A stretch of 64,000 nucleotides of DNA from Gammaproteobacteria bacterium (GTDB lineage Bacteria > Pseudomonadota > Gammaproteobacteria > SZUA-140), in assembly GCA_016712635.1 (NCBI GenBank), contig JADJQS010000006.1:520162-584161 (forward strand), in the 5' to 3' direction. Positions 45,796 to 58,201 of this stretch are shown here, piece after piece. The notes under the pieces were generated by a model. It was not told where the DNA came from, did not search any database, and was given only the letters and a program-made list of their open reading frames with translations. Each line of letters opens with the position of its first letter. Positions within the stretch are counted from its first letter, which is position 1. The position numbers and the translations under genes are program-made.

Positions 45796-46666
45796 CTCCG
45801 TCGAGCCTGATCAACGGGCGGCCGGGAAACAGCGTCGACGTACGTGATCGGGGCCTGCTGTACGGCGACGGTCTGTTCGACACGCTGGCGGTGAGGGACG
45901 GCCGGCCGCAGCTCTGGGAGCGACACATGGGGCGCCTGCTGGAAGGCTGCCAACGGCTGCGGCTCACGCCGGCGGAACCGTCCCTGCTGCGCGCAGAGGC
46001 CGACGCGCTCTGCGCGGACGCGGCGCGGGGAGTCCTGAAGATCGTGCTGACGCGCGGTCCCGGCGCGCGCGGTTACCGCTTCGATGCCGGCGCGCCCGGG
46101 ACGCGGATCCTGACGCTGTCGGCGGCGGCAGATTATCCCGTCCGGCATTACCGCGACGGCATCGCCGTGCGCCTGTGCACGACCCGGCTCGGCTGCAACC
46201 CGGCGCTCGCCGGGATCAAGCATCTGAACCGCCTCGAGCAGGTGCTGGCCCGCGCCGAGTGGAACGACCCGGACATCGCCGAAGGCCTGATGCTCGATGC
46301 GGGCGGCCACATCATCGAGGGCACCATGAGCAACCTTTTTGCTGTGCTGGACGGAGTCCTCGTCACGCCTCGCCTCGACGAATGCGGCGTGGCCGGCGTC
46401 ATGCGCGACATCATCATCGAGTGGGCTCATACCAGCGGACTGCCCGTGGCGGAACGCCACCTGGTCGACGGCGATCTGCGGCGCACCAAGGAGGTATTCC
46501 TGTGCAACAGCCTGATCGGTGTGTGGCCGGTGCGGCTCATCGATGACATCGCATTGCATCCCGGGCCGATCGCGGCGCGTGTCGCCGCCGCGGTCGGCGC
46601 CATAAGCCTGATGCCCGCGGCAGTGTTACAGGACGCGGATGCCGCCTGGCCCGCCGGAGAGGATTG

Positions 46667-46667
<1 letters not shown>
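45792..46667 (+). CDS. pabC: Aminodeoxychorismate lyase
   Basis: PabC is a PLP enzyme that releases pyruvate to give p-aminobenzoate. The 291-residue fold IV protein has RDRGLLYGDGLFDTLAV, the PLP lysine in AGIKHLNRLEQVLARAEW, LDAGGHIIEGTMSNLFAV and FLCNSLIGVWPV. The ATG overlaps the pabB stop (ATGA). It is followed by mltG with another overlap, the same order as in E. coli (pabC-mltG-tmk-holB). Confidence 0.95.
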
Positions 46668-49328
<2,661 letters not shown>

Positions 49329-49378
49329 TTCACTGGATATTTATCCTATATCATATTGATTAATAAGTTATTTATAAT

Positions 49379-49759
49379 ATGAGCGACGCATCAGGAGCAA
49401 GTGAGCACCACGCCGCAGGCGCCCCGCGCCAGGGCATCCTCTCCCTGGCCATCAAGGACAAGGGCTCACTCTATTCCGCGTACATCCCCTTCTTCAAGGG
49501 TGGTGGCATCTTCATCCCGACGAACAAGAACTACGCCCTCGGCGACGAGGTGTTCATGCTGCTCACCCTGATGGAAGAGACTGAAAAGATGCCGGTGGTC
49601 GGCCGGGTGGCGTGGATCAACCCCAAGGGTGCGCAGGGTCACTTCGTACCCGGCATCGGCGTGCAGTTCACCGACAAGGACGGCGAGGCGGTGCGGAACA
49701 AGATCGAGACCTACCTGGCGGGCGCGTTGAAATCCGACCGCATGACCCATACCATGTAG
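49379..49759 (+). CDS. pilZ: PilZ domain protein (type IV pilus type)
   Basis: This 126-residue PilZ domain protein has LSLAIKDKGSLYSAYIPFFKGGGIFIPTNK and GDEVFMLLTLMEE, then VVGRVAWINPKG and GIGVQFTD. It lacks the RxxxR and DxSxxG residues that bind cyclic di-GMP, as does the founding PilZ of Pseudomonas. That PilZ works with PilB and FimX in pilus assembly. The holB-pilZ-tatD order is conserved in gammaproteobacteria with type IV pili. The AT-rich gap before it contains no other gene. Confidence 0.93.
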   Translation: MSDASGASEHHAAGAPRQGILSLAIKDKGSLYSAYIPFFKGGGIFIPTNKNYALGDEVFMLLTLMEETEKMPVVGRVAWINPKGAQGHFVPGIGVQFTDKDGEAVRNKIETYLAGALKSDRMTHTM

Positions 49760-49850
49760 CCTGATGAAGTGCAGGGCGGGTCATGACCGCCCCGGCCCTC
49801 AGGCTCATCCCTTCAAGACTGCGGAATATCCTCCAACCGGAACGAGGCCG

Positions 49851-50642
49851 ATGCTGCTCGTCGACTCCCATTGCCATCTGGACCTGCTCGACCTGCCCCA
49901 GCTCGGCGGAAGCCTTGACGCCGTCATCGACAACGCGCGCACGAACGCAGTGGGGCGGATGCTGTGCGTATCCATCACGCTGGAGGATTTTCCCCGCGTG
50001 CTGGCGCTCGCGAACGCGCGCGAGCATGTCTACGCATCGGTCGGGGTGCACCCCAACGAACGCGACGGCAAGGAACCCTCGGTAGAGGATCTGGTCGGCA
50101 TCGCAAGCGCGGAACGCAAGGTGATCGCCATCGGCGAGACCGGGCTGGACTATTTTCGCGGCAGCGGCGACATGGGCTGGCAGCGCGAGCGCTTTCGCCG
50201 GCATATCGCTGCCGCGCGGCGGACCGGCCTGCCGCTCATCATCCACATGCGCGACGCCACTGCTGATACCCTCGACATCCTGCGCGAGGAGGACAGTGCC
50301 GGCGTCAAAGGCGTCATGCACTGTTTCACCGGTGACCTCGCCACAGCGCTGGCGGCGATCGAGCTCGGTTTCTACATCTCGTTTTCCGGCATCGTCACCT
50401 TCAACAGCGCGGCGGACCTGCGCGCGGTCGCGGCGAGCATTCCCGAGGAATATCTGCTGGTCGAAACGGATTCGCCCTATCTGGCGCCGGTGCCGCACCG
50501 CGGCAAGCCCAATCAGCCGGGCTACGTGCGTTTCGTCGCGGAGTGCATCGCCGGTTTGCGCGGTGTTCCGGTGGAACGGATCGCGCAGGTCACCACGGAG
50601 AATTTCGCCCGTCTGTTCAATGTCAGGATTGTGGATGCCTGA
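49851..50642 (+). CDS. TatD-family metal-dependent hydrolase
   Basis: This 263-residue TIM-barrel hydrolase has the metal-binding VDSHCHLDLLDL at the start, then YASVGVHPNER and AIGETGLDYFRG. IHMRDATADTLDIL, MHCFTGD and the late VETDSPYLAPVPHRGKPN complete the metal and substrate sites. It is the YcfH type of the family, linked to DNA repair or nucleotide-end processing. The ATG at 49851 starts directly at the conserved core; longer in-frame starts add a non-conserved tail that overlaps the end of pilZ spacing. Confidence 0.93.
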   Translation: MLLVDSHCHLDLLDLPQLGGSLDAVIDNARTNAVGRMLCVSITLEDFPRVLALANAREHVYASVGVHPNERDGKEPSVEDLVGIASAERKVIAIGETGLDYFRGSGDMGWQRERFRRHIAAARRTGLPLIIHMRDATADTLDILREEDSAGVKGVMHCFTGDLATALAAIELGFYISFSGIVTFNSAADLRAVAASIPEEYLLVETDSPYLAPVPHRGKPNQPGYVRFVAECIAGLRGVPVERIAQVTTENFARLFNVRIVDA

Positions 50643-50655
50643 GTACCGCTCCCGT

Positions 50656-51798
50656 TCAGCCCGCCTCCAACGCCATCCGCATGGCATTTGCAAGGGCCTC
50701 CCGCCGCGTATAGAAATGCGGCGAGAAACGGATGCCGCCTCCGCGCATGGCGCAGACGACGCCCCGCTCGCGCAGCCCCCGGTAAAGCTGCGGCGTCGGA
50801 AGGGAGCGATGCAGGAAGGTGACGATACCCGAGCGGCGGGCCGGGTCCCGATCGGATATCAGCTCCAGAATTCCAGGATTGTCTTCAATGAAGTCGATCA
50901 TGTAGGCACTATTATTCAACACCTTTCCTGATACCGTCTCCAGCCCGATCTCGAACAGCAGAGAGAGGCTCGCCTGCAGTCCGTGGATGCCGAGGAGGTT
51001 CGGACTGCCGCATTCGAAACGCCGCGCGGAACGGGCAGGCACCCAGTCCTCCCGCTCGTAATCGCCCGCATCCTCGACCATACGCCAGCCGAACTGCCTC
51101 AGGGCAAGCCGCTCGCGCAGGGCGGGGCGTACGTATAGCAACGCAACGCCTTCGGGACCCAGCATCCATTTATGGCCGTCGGCCGCGACAAAGTCCGCAC
51201 GCACGGTATCCAGGTCGAATTCCAGCGCACCGAGGCTCTGGATTGCATCAATGCAGAACAGGATGTCGTGTCGCCGACAGAACTCACCGATACGCACGAG
51301 ATCCATGCGCAGGCCCGTCGAGTACTGGACCGAACTCACCGCGATCAGGCGCGTGCGGCTGTCCACGAGCTCGAACAAGGCATCCTCGGCGGATTTTTCC
51401 CGGGTTGGCGCGGCCCGGCGCAATTCCACACCTTGCGGCTCCAGGGATTGCCAGACGATGCGGTTCGAGGGAAATTCCTGGTCTGTGGTAACAATGTTGT
51501 CGCCTCTGCGCCAGGTCAGTCCGTGAGCGACGACGGACAGCCCTTCCGAGGTATTTTTCAGGAGCGCGATATCCTCGGGTGCTCCTGCGTTGATCAGCCG
51601 GCACATCTGCAGGCGCAGCTCCTGCTCCGTGCGCAACCATCGTTCGTAGGCGGGTGCGGATCCCGACAGGTTCTCGTCCGCGAAGCGGGTCACCGCGATG
51701 ACGGCTCGCCTCGGCCAGGGTGACACACCGGCATGATTCAGATGAATGCTGGCATCTTCAGCCGTGAATTCGCCTTCCAGGAGCGGATCGTTATCCAT
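50656..51798 (-). CDS. Class V aminotransferase / cysteine desulfurase-like PLP enzyme
   Basis: This 380-residue fold I PLP enzyme has IHLNHAGVSPWPRRA at the start. The PLP-binding block is FCIDAIQSLGALEFDLD, and the Schiff-base Lys lies in VAADGHKWMLGPEGVALLYV. VSSVQYSTGLRMDL and the C-terminal GGGIRFSPHFYT are also typical. No catalytic Cys loop typical of IscS is evident, so desulfurase activity is doubtful. It is 32 bp downstream of the hybrid kinase in the same direction and is likely the last gene of that transcription unit; a functional link is not established. Confidence 0.85.
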   Translation of the reverse strand: MDNDPLLEGEFTAEDASIHLNHAGVSPWPRRAVIAVTRFADENLSGSAPAYERWLRTEQELRLQMCRLINAGAPEDIALLKNTSEGLSVVAHGLTWRRGDNIVTTDQEFPSNRIVWQSLEPQGVELRRAAPTREKSAEDALFELVDSRTRLIAVSSVQYSTGLRMDLVRIGEFCRRHDILFCIDAIQSLGALEFDLDTVRADFVAADGHKWMLGPEGVALLYVRPALRERLALRQFGWRMVEDAGDYEREDWVPARSARRFECGSPNLLGIHGLQASLSLLFEIGLETVSGKVLNNSAYMIDFIEDNPGILELISDRDPARRSGIVTFLHRSLPTPQLYRGLRERGVVCAMRGGGIRFSPHFYTRREALANAMRMALEAG

Positions 51799-51830
51799 GG
51801 AATCATGTCATTGTCGTGCGTCGCACTCTG

Positions 51831-54800
51831 TTATTGCGATACATCGAATTCGCGCTCGCGGTTACCGTATGCGGCGGCAAAATCGCCGGCCTGTTTCATC
51901 AGCTTGCGCAGGCAGGTTGCCGCGCGCTCGTATTCCACACCGTCGGCGAGGAGTTTTTCCGCCTCGAGCACAGTGCGGGAAAGCTCAGATAATCCGAAGT
52001 AGCAGACCACACCCTTCATTTCATGAATGATTGAATGCAGTTCCTCGGATAATCCGTTGCGCAGCGCAAAATCCAGGCGTTCGCTCATCTCAACGAGCGA
52101 GGCGGCGAGCGCCGGCAGCATCTTGGTATTGTCCAGCACCTGCGGCCTGTAACGCACCACAGGTTGCGCCCCGTCACCCGATGTATCCGGAGGTACCGCC
52201 TGCGCAGTGCGCAATGAGCTGATCAATCTCCACAGCTTATCCTCGTTGAGCGGTTTCAGCAGACAGGCGTCAATGCCGCAACTCGCCAGGTTATCCGGCG
52301 TGTCGAAGAAGATATCCGCGGTCAGCGCGATTATCGGCATGGATCTATACTCGGGTTTCACGGCGCGGATGCGCCGCGCCGTTTCGCTGCCGTCCATGCC
52401 GGGCAGGTGTATATCCAGTATGGCGAGATCGTAGTATCCCTCCCGGGCCCGCTCGAGCGCCATCATGCCGTCGTCAACCTGGCTGACGACCAGCCCGCGG
52501 GTTTCCAGCACTGCAGTGATCAGCGCACTGTTGAACTCGTTATCCTCTGCGAGCAGGACACGGACGCCTTCGTAGCAACGGTTGTCATCAGGACCGCTCA
52601 GCGCCGGAGGAATCGGTCGCGCCACCTCCACGTCGAGCAGCCTGCATACATTGTAATAGAGTGCGTCGCGGCAGACGGGCTTCTCCATCACAGTCATTGC
52701 ACTGCCATGGGGCGCATCCAGGTTCTTCATGTCCTGGCGATTCACCTGCAAGAGCAGCGGGATGTCATAGTTGTCCCGAATGATTCCCAGCAAAATATTT
52801 AATCCGATCGCACCAGGGGCACCCCCCAGGATACCCGCGCCGATGACTATCAGATCATAGGGTTCGCCCGCAGCATTCGCCTCGTCGATCATCGTCTTCA
52901 TCTGGCAGCGTGACCGGGCAAGGTAGATGTTCATCGACCACCCCAGCAGCAGGCCGCGGGTTGCTTTCAGGGCAGGCTGGTGGTCGTCATATACCAGCAC
53001 CTTCCTGCCGCGGATCCTGTCATCGACGGGGAAGTCGTCCATCAGCTCCTGTTTGCGGCAATTGAGCGTGAAACAGAACCGTGACCCCTTGCCTGGCGCG
53101 CTCTCCACGGCAAGCTTACCTCCCCATAGTTCAACCACCCTGGATACTATGGAAAGACCGAGCCCGGTACCTCCGTAGCGGCGCGCAATGGATGCATCCC
53201 CCTGGTGGAATGCGTTGAATATATTTTTCACCGCATCCTGCGACATGCCGATTCCGGTGTCACTGACGCATAGCTCAATAACTGCGTAGTCACCTTGATC
53301 GTCTTTCGTTGAGACATGGACATCGACATATCCGGAATCGGTGAACTTGATCGCATTGCTCAGGAGATTGAAAAGGACCTGGTTGATCCGGTTCGGGTCT
53401 CCGATGAGTTTCGTCGGAACGTCGGAATCGATCAGCAGTGAAAGCTCGATCCTCTTGTCGCCAGATTCCGAGCTCATCATTCTGATAACGTCCTCGAAAT
53501 CGGCGCGCAGGTCGAACGGGACCTGTTCCAGCTGCACTGTGCCGGATTCCAGTTTTGAAAAACTCAGAATATCGTCAATGATGCGCTTCAGTTGTTCCGA
53601 GGCATGGCTGATAATTCGTGTGCACTCGCGGATCGCATCACCGTCCACTCCCGCACCCAGTATCGATTCCATCTTCGAGGTATAACCGATGATCGAACTC
53701 AAGGGAGTCCTGATTTCGTGGCTCATGTTGGCGAGGAATACCGCCTTGTTACGCCCGGCATCGAGGGCCTCCTTGCGGGACTGATCGAGTTCGTGATTCT
53801 TTTCCCGCAGCGAGGTTATGGTATTCTTCAGCTGCTGTGACAACTTCTTGAACTCGGTGATGTCCTGTAACAGGCCGATCAGATGCGGTGAGGGCGCCTC
53901 GTTGGACCTGACATAACAGTAAAACCAGTGGTAACCCGCATCCTTCATCTCCCAGCGATATTCGAATTCATGCTGACCTGAGCTTTGAATTTCAGCCAGA
54001 CCGGACAACACCTGATCCCTGTCGTCGGGGTGTATCCTGTCTATCCAGAGCGAGGCATCGTTTGTGAATTCCGGCGCATCGAAGCCCGTGATCTGCTTCA
54101 CGCTCTGGGTCATGAAGAAGATCCTGTGGTGACCGGACAGCTCAGCGTGGAATACGGCGACAGGCAATGATTCCAGCAGGAGCGACAGCTTGTTGGTGGC
54201 GTTCCTGATCTCTTCCTGAAGGTGTATTTGCGAGCGTTCCATGGCCGCGGCCATGTCATTGAAGCCGTTCTCGAGCGCACCGATTTCACCTCCGGATGCG
54301 CATTTCACCCGGGTATCAAGCCCGCCTTTTCGGATACTGTCCACCGCACGGCTCAATTGCATGATCGGGAGCACGATGCCTTTCCCCATCCAGAAGGCCA
54401 GCAGTGCGCAGAGGAGGGAGGACCCGAGAGTCAGCAGGATGATGTTCTGTACAATCTCCCGCTGGCGGGCGAGGGTCTCCGCGCGGGAGAGCCTCAGTTC
54501 GACCCAGCCGATGATCCGATCCCGCGCCAGCGCGGAATCGGTGTCCTCCCTGTATTGTTCCGCATTGTCTGAGATCGCAACTCCCGAGCGGTAGACCGGG
54601 GCGACGAAGCGCAGAAGGAGATGATCCTTCTGCGACTCCTTGAGAAAGAACCTGTCCGGGTCAGCGGCACCCGCATAGGTGAGTATCTCCCTGTCGGCGT
54701 TCAGCACACTCACATCGTATACATCATCTTCCCGGGCGGCGATCCCTGTGAGTTCCTCTAATTGTTTTGTATCTTCTGAAAACAGGCCGAACTCGCTTTC

Positions 54801-54977
54801 CCGGGCAAGATGGCGCACGAGCACTTCGCCGCGCTCACGGAGCGTCGATTCACTGTCCTGGATGCGCGCCCTCGCCAGGTAGGAACCGAGGATGAGGCTG
54901 ATGATCAGCAGCGGAACAAGGGTCAGCAGAAGCATCCGCGTTTTGATGCTTATGTTGCTCAATTCTGCGCCCTCCAT
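51831..54977 (-). CDS. Hybrid sensor histidine kinase (HAMP-PAS-HK-pseudoREC-REC-Hpt)
   Basis: The protein has 1048 residues. TM1 (about 15-35), an extracytoplasmic domain (to about 175) and TM2 come first. HAMP, a PAS domain (about 270-385), HisKA with the phospho-His in NMSHEIRTPLSS (about 417), and HATPase_c follow. A first receiver-like domain has DLIVIGAGILGG where the phospho-Asp should be (about 711), so it is degenerate. The second receiver has the Asp in LAILDIHLPGMDG (about 855). A C-terminal Hpt has IIHEMKGVVCYFG (about 982). The layout is BarA/GacS-like. It overlaps the binding-protein gene by 19 bases, so that protein is probably its sensing partner. Confidence 0.94.
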   Translation of the reverse strand: MEGAELSNISIKTRMLLLTLVPLLIISLILGSYLARARIQDSESTLRERGEVLVRHLARESEFGLFSEDTKQLEELTGIAAREDDVYDVSVLNADREILTYAGAADPDRFFLKESQKDHLLLRFVAPVYRSGVAISDNAEQYREDTDSALARDRIIGWVELRLSRAETLARQREIVQNIILLTLGSSLLCALLAFWMGKGIVLPIMQLSRAVDSIRKGGLDTRVKCASGGEIGALENGFNDMAAAMERSQIHLQEEIRNATNKLSLLLESLPVAVFHAELSGHHRIFFMTQSVKQITGFDAPEFTNDASLWIDRIHPDDRDQVLSGLAEIQSSGQHEFEYRWEMKDAGYHWFYCYVRSNEAPSPHLIGLLQDITEFKKLSQQLKNTITSLREKNHELDQSRKEALDAGRNKAVFLANMSHEIRTPLSSIIGYTSKMESILGAGVDGDAIRECTRIISHASEQLKRIIDDILSFSKLESGTVQLEQVPFDLRADFEDVIRMMSSESGDKRIELSLLIDSDVPTKLIGDPNRINQVLFNLLSNAIKFTDSGYVDVHVSTKDDQGDYAVIELCVSDTGIGMSQDAVKNIFNAFHQGDASIARRYGGTGLGLSIVSRVVELWGGKLAVESAPGKGSRFCFTLNCRKQELMDDFPVDDRIRGRKVLVYDDHQPALKATRGLLLGWSMNIYLARSRCQMKTMIDEANAAGEPYDLIVIGAGILGGAPGAIGLNILLGIIRDNYDIPLLLQVNRQDMKNLDAPHGSAMTVMEKPVCRDALYYNVCRLLDVEVARPIPPALSGPDDNRCYEGVRVLLAEDNEFNSALITAVLETRGLVVSQVDDGMMALERAREGYYDLAILDIHLPGMDGSETARRIRAVKPEYRSMPIIALTADIFFDTPDNLASCGIDACLLKPLNEDKLWRLISSLRTAQAVPPDTSGDGAQPVVRYRPQVLDNTKMLPALAASLVEMSERLDFALRNGLSEELHSIIHEMKGVVCYFGLSELSRTVLEAEKLLADGVEYERAATCLRKLMKQAGDFAAAYGNREREFDVSQ

Positions 54978-56014
54978 GTTTCCGCCTGCTCCAGCTGAAT
55001 GAGCGACTGGGCCAGATGCTGGCCGGGATGCAATGTCAGCTTGAGCGATCTCGCAACGGAGTCATTGATCTCGACGTTGAAATACGCGGGATATTGCGGG
55101 GGCGGGAGGGTCCATGCAACATCGGGCCTGTCCCGAGCCGACAGACCCGCCCTCAGCACGATCTCCGCGGCCTGGCGGCCGATCTGCTCAGGCGTGGTAA
55201 AGATCGCGCCGAGGGCGCCGGCATCGACAAAGGCCCTGGAAAAACCGATGACGGGTATTTCCTTCTGGTACGCCATGTAGAGCAGCCACTTGGCGATATT
55301 TGGCGTGAGGGCTTCGGCATCGGGAACGGCGAGAATCACATCATTCGAGCCGAGGACGTCCTTGATGCCGTCTATCGGCTTCCTGGCTGCCGAGAGATCG
55401 ACGGTGGTAAGGAGCAGCCTGCTGTTCTCAGCAGCCGTACCGAGATCATCCATAAGATGGAGCGAGCGTTTTCCCAGGATGACGCCGCAGCGCTTGTGGC
55501 GGGGCAGGGCAAGCCTGATGAAGCGGATCTGTCTGGCGACAGGCTGTTCCAGGTAGATGGCGGAGAGAGAATCTCCGTAACGTCCGGAATCATCGTTCCA
55601 GACTGCCTCGTAGGCCTCTTTCGTGGTAAGGATGTTGAGAACTGCAGATCCGGCGGGAACCGCCTTTATAGCCTGCGCCGCGCCTGTACCGATCGGGACG
55701 ATGATCTCATACTCGCCCCCGGAGATTGTCCGGAAGCGCGTCTCGCCGGAGTTCCCTGCAGTCACGTCCTCACGCCTGATGTCAAATCGGACAGCACGTC
55801 CCGCTGATTTCAGGAGGGTATGCGTAAAACTCTCGGCGGCGCGCGCGTAGGCATCGTCATCTCCGCTCAGGAGCAGCAGAACCTTATAGGGATGCGATTC
55901 GGCGGAGGCAACGGAGAAAGATGCCAAGGCGAGCACCGGGAACATCAAGATGACATTCCGGCACCGTCTGCGCCATGATATGCCGCTTCGGCAGGCCATA
56001 ATCCTCAATCCCAT
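54959..56014 (-). CDS. Periplasmic ABC-type substrate-binding protein
   Basis: This 351-residue protein has an N-terminal signal peptide (hydrophobic core ILMFPVLALASFSVA, cleavage near ASA). A two-lobed periplasmic fold of the ABC_sub_bind (PF04392) type follows: KVLLLLSGDDDAYARAAESF, IIVPIGTGAAQAIKAVPAG, and the later IPVIGFSRAFVDAGALGAIFTTPEQIG block. No permease or ATPase gene is nearby. Instead it overlaps a hybrid kinase gene, which suggests it presents a ligand to the kinase sensor domain and does not drive uptake. Confidence 0.85.
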   Translation of the reverse strand: MGLRIMACRSGISWRRRCRNVILMFPVLALASFSVASAESHPYKVLLLLSGDDDAYARAAESFTHTLLKSAGRAVRFDIRREDVTAGNSGETRFRTISGGEYEIIVPIGTGAAQAIKAVPAGSAVLNILTTKEAYEAVWNDDSGRYGDSLSAIYLEQPVARQIRFIRLALPRHKRCGVILGKRSLHLMDDLGTAAENSRLLLTTVDLSAARKPIDGIKDVLGSNDVILAVPDAEALTPNIAKWLLYMAYQKEIPVIGFSRAFVDAGALGAIFTTPEQIGRQAAEIVLRAGLSARDRPDVAWTLPPPQYPAYFNVEINDSVARSLKLTLHPGQHLAQSLIQLEQAETWRAQN

Positions 56015-56048
56015 CCATTGCCATGAATCGACTTGATCGAAGGTCCGT

Positions 56049-58106
56049 CTATATCTTCACACCCAATTGCAGGTAGGTCCTTCTGTCGAAGATGTTCTCA
56101 TCGCGAAACTCCGAGTATTGCTCATCCATGAGGTTCTGCACCAGCAGGCTAATGCTGGACTCCAGGTTGCCCAGAAAAAACCTTTTCGCCAGCTTCGCAT
56201 CCCATCTGCTGTAGGAGGGCAGGGAATCTCCGTCCCCTCCCCAGTCCGTCGCGCTCAGATAAAAATACGCGGCACTGGCCTGTATTCCCCCGTTGAAGGC
56301 ATGACTGGACAGAATGCTCAGGGTATGGGCCGGGGTGGCTTCATTGATACGCTCATTGTAACGCACCGGCTGATCCCCTTCGATAACCCGGAGGATACGG
56401 CCGCCGGCATCCGCATAGGCATACTGCAGCGAGATCAGCGTGCGCCGACCGGGCCGATACGTTACCTGGAATTCCGCGCCCGCGGTGTCGACATAACCGT
56501 CGTTCACACGCACGAAGCTGCCCGTTTCCTGGTCATCGGGCAGCAGGGGAGAGATGAGGTCGGGATAGGTAAGATCCCGGGGATGCGTAATGATGTCATC
56601 CATATGTTCCTGATATACCTTTAAATCGATCTCCAGATCGGCGTCTGGAAAGCGGCCGCGGTAACCGACTTCATACGACTCGATGGTCTCGGCCTCTATG
56701 GTCTGGTCTGAAATGAACTGTATGTCCAGGATGGTACCGTCACCGAAGCGCACGACGTTGAACTCGAAGTTCTCGTAGATCGATGGCGATCTAAGGGCGC
56801 GCGTCGCCACCGCGCGCAGCGTCTGGTTGGCGAACAGCTCGTAATTGGCCGCCAGCCGGGGCGAGACATGAGTCCCGATGATGCCGTTGTCCTCGATCAT
56901 GGCTCCGGCATTCACGGTCATGGGGTCCAGAACCCTCCATTCGAGGTTGGTGAACAGGCGTCGAATGTAGTCACTGCGTGGCTCCGACGAACCGAGGATC
57001 TGGAAGCTTTCCAGGGTATCGATCCTGTAACTGGCTCCCCATACGAGCCGCCAGTCATCACCGGGCGCGAGCGTGTGCTGGATCTCGATGTCGCTGCGCC
57101 GGACGGTTCCGTCGTAACGGCTGAGGGAGATCATCTGGTCCGGCTGACCGAACACGACCGGAATCAGCGCCGGGTTGACGCCGAACAAGTCGGACAGCGG
57201 GCCGATTTCGTAGTTGTCCGACCAGTCCAGATAGTTGCTGTACGCCTGCACGTGGACTTCACTCATCGGACCCAGCACATGACGCCAGCGCGAGTAGACG
57301 AAGAAGCTCCTGGTCTCCTTGTCGCGGTCGGGCGAAGTGACGGGGCTTTGCCCCCATGCTCCTTCCGGCCCCTGTGTCAGGCCCATCTGCACGTCGACAT
57401 TATCACCGGGCGTGACGTCATAGACAGCGCGCAGCGAAACACTGTTCAATGACTTGTTGTCATTCACATCCTCAAAACCATCATCTTCGTGATGGCTGGC
57501 CGTCGCGCGGAAATCGAGTTCACCGCTGCTCCCGGAATAGCGCAGCATACCTTCGCGGGTATCAAGCGATCCTTTCGCAGCCTTCGCGGTCAGACCCCGG
57601 TCCTGGAACGGCTGCCGCGTGATGATGTTGACGGTGCTGAGAAAGGCATTGGAGCCGTAAACCGGAGCATTCGGGCCACGGATCACTTCGATGCGCTCAA
57701 TATCATCGATATTAATGTCCAGATGCGTCCAGTCGACGATGGAGAACAGGGGCGAATACACCGAGCGACCATCGATCAGCACCTGCATCCTGTTGGACCA
57801 CGCATCCTCGTTGCCGTGATAGGTAACGCTGGTGATGTTCCCGTTGGGATAGGTCACCTGGAATCCCGGCACAAGCCGCAGCAGATCGGGGATTGCCAGC
57901 GCGGTAGACGCCTCGATCATCTCCCTGTCGATGACGGTGACGGACGCAGGCGCCATGGACGGGGTCTGCAGCAATCGGGAGGCCGTGATGACCAGAGGTA
58001 TATCGGCCAGAATTTCCGCCTCGGTCAGAAACGCGTCGGCGCCAGACGAAATAGCGGGAACCAGCCCGCTGAGTAACAGCGACGTGAGTGCGCTCAGTCT
58101 TTTCAA
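56049..58106 (-). CDS. TonB-dependent outer membrane receptor
   Basis: This 685-residue receptor has a signal peptide and a TonB-box-like IPLVITASRL near residue 37. The plug domain has ALAIPDLLRLVPGFQV, the MQVLIDGRSVYSPLFS region and IERIEVIRGPNAPVYGSNAFLSTVNIITR, and a 22-strand barrel ends in RRTYLQLGVKI. Plug and barrel resemble the vitamin B12/siderophore group; the ligand is unknown. It lies between the response regulator and the binding protein in one transcription direction, so it may bring in the signal that the kinase system senses. Confidence 0.92.
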   Translation of the reverse strand: MKRLSALTSLLLSGLVPAISSGADAFLTEAEILADIPLVITASRLLQTPSMAPASVTVIDREMIEASTALAIPDLLRLVPGFQVTYPNGNITSVTYHGNEDAWSNRMQVLIDGRSVYSPLFSIVDWTHLDINIDDIERIEVIRGPNAPVYGSNAFLSTVNIITRQPFQDRGLTAKAAKGSLDTREGMLRYSGSSGELDFRATASHHEDDGFEDVNDNKSLNSVSLRAVYDVTPGDNVDVQMGLTQGPEGAWGQSPVTSPDRDKETRSFFVYSRWRHVLGPMSEVHVQAYSNYLDWSDNYEIGPLSDLFGVNPALIPVVFGQPDQMISLSRYDGTVRRSDIEIQHTLAPGDDWRLVWGASYRIDTLESFQILGSSEPRSDYIRRLFTNLEWRVLDPMTVNAGAMIEDNGIIGTHVSPRLAANYELFANQTLRAVATRALRSPSIYENFEFNVVRFGDGTILDIQFISDQTIEAETIESYEVGYRGRFPDADLEIDLKVYQEHMDDIITHPRDLTYPDLISPLLPDDQETGSFVRVNDGYVDTAGAEFQVTYRPGRRTLISLQYAYADAGGRILRVIEGDQPVRYNERINEATPAHTLSILSSHAFNGGIQASAAYFYLSATDWGGDGDSLPSYSRWDAKLAKRFFLGNLESSISLLVQNLMDEQYSEFRDENIFDRRTYLQLGVKI

Positions 58107-58201
58107 AGTATGATCGCGCCGATTGATCTACGATCACGTCCCGGAAACGGATCGCACTGACGATATGTCGGTTATAATTTTTATGTATTCGAAATTCTGT
58201 T

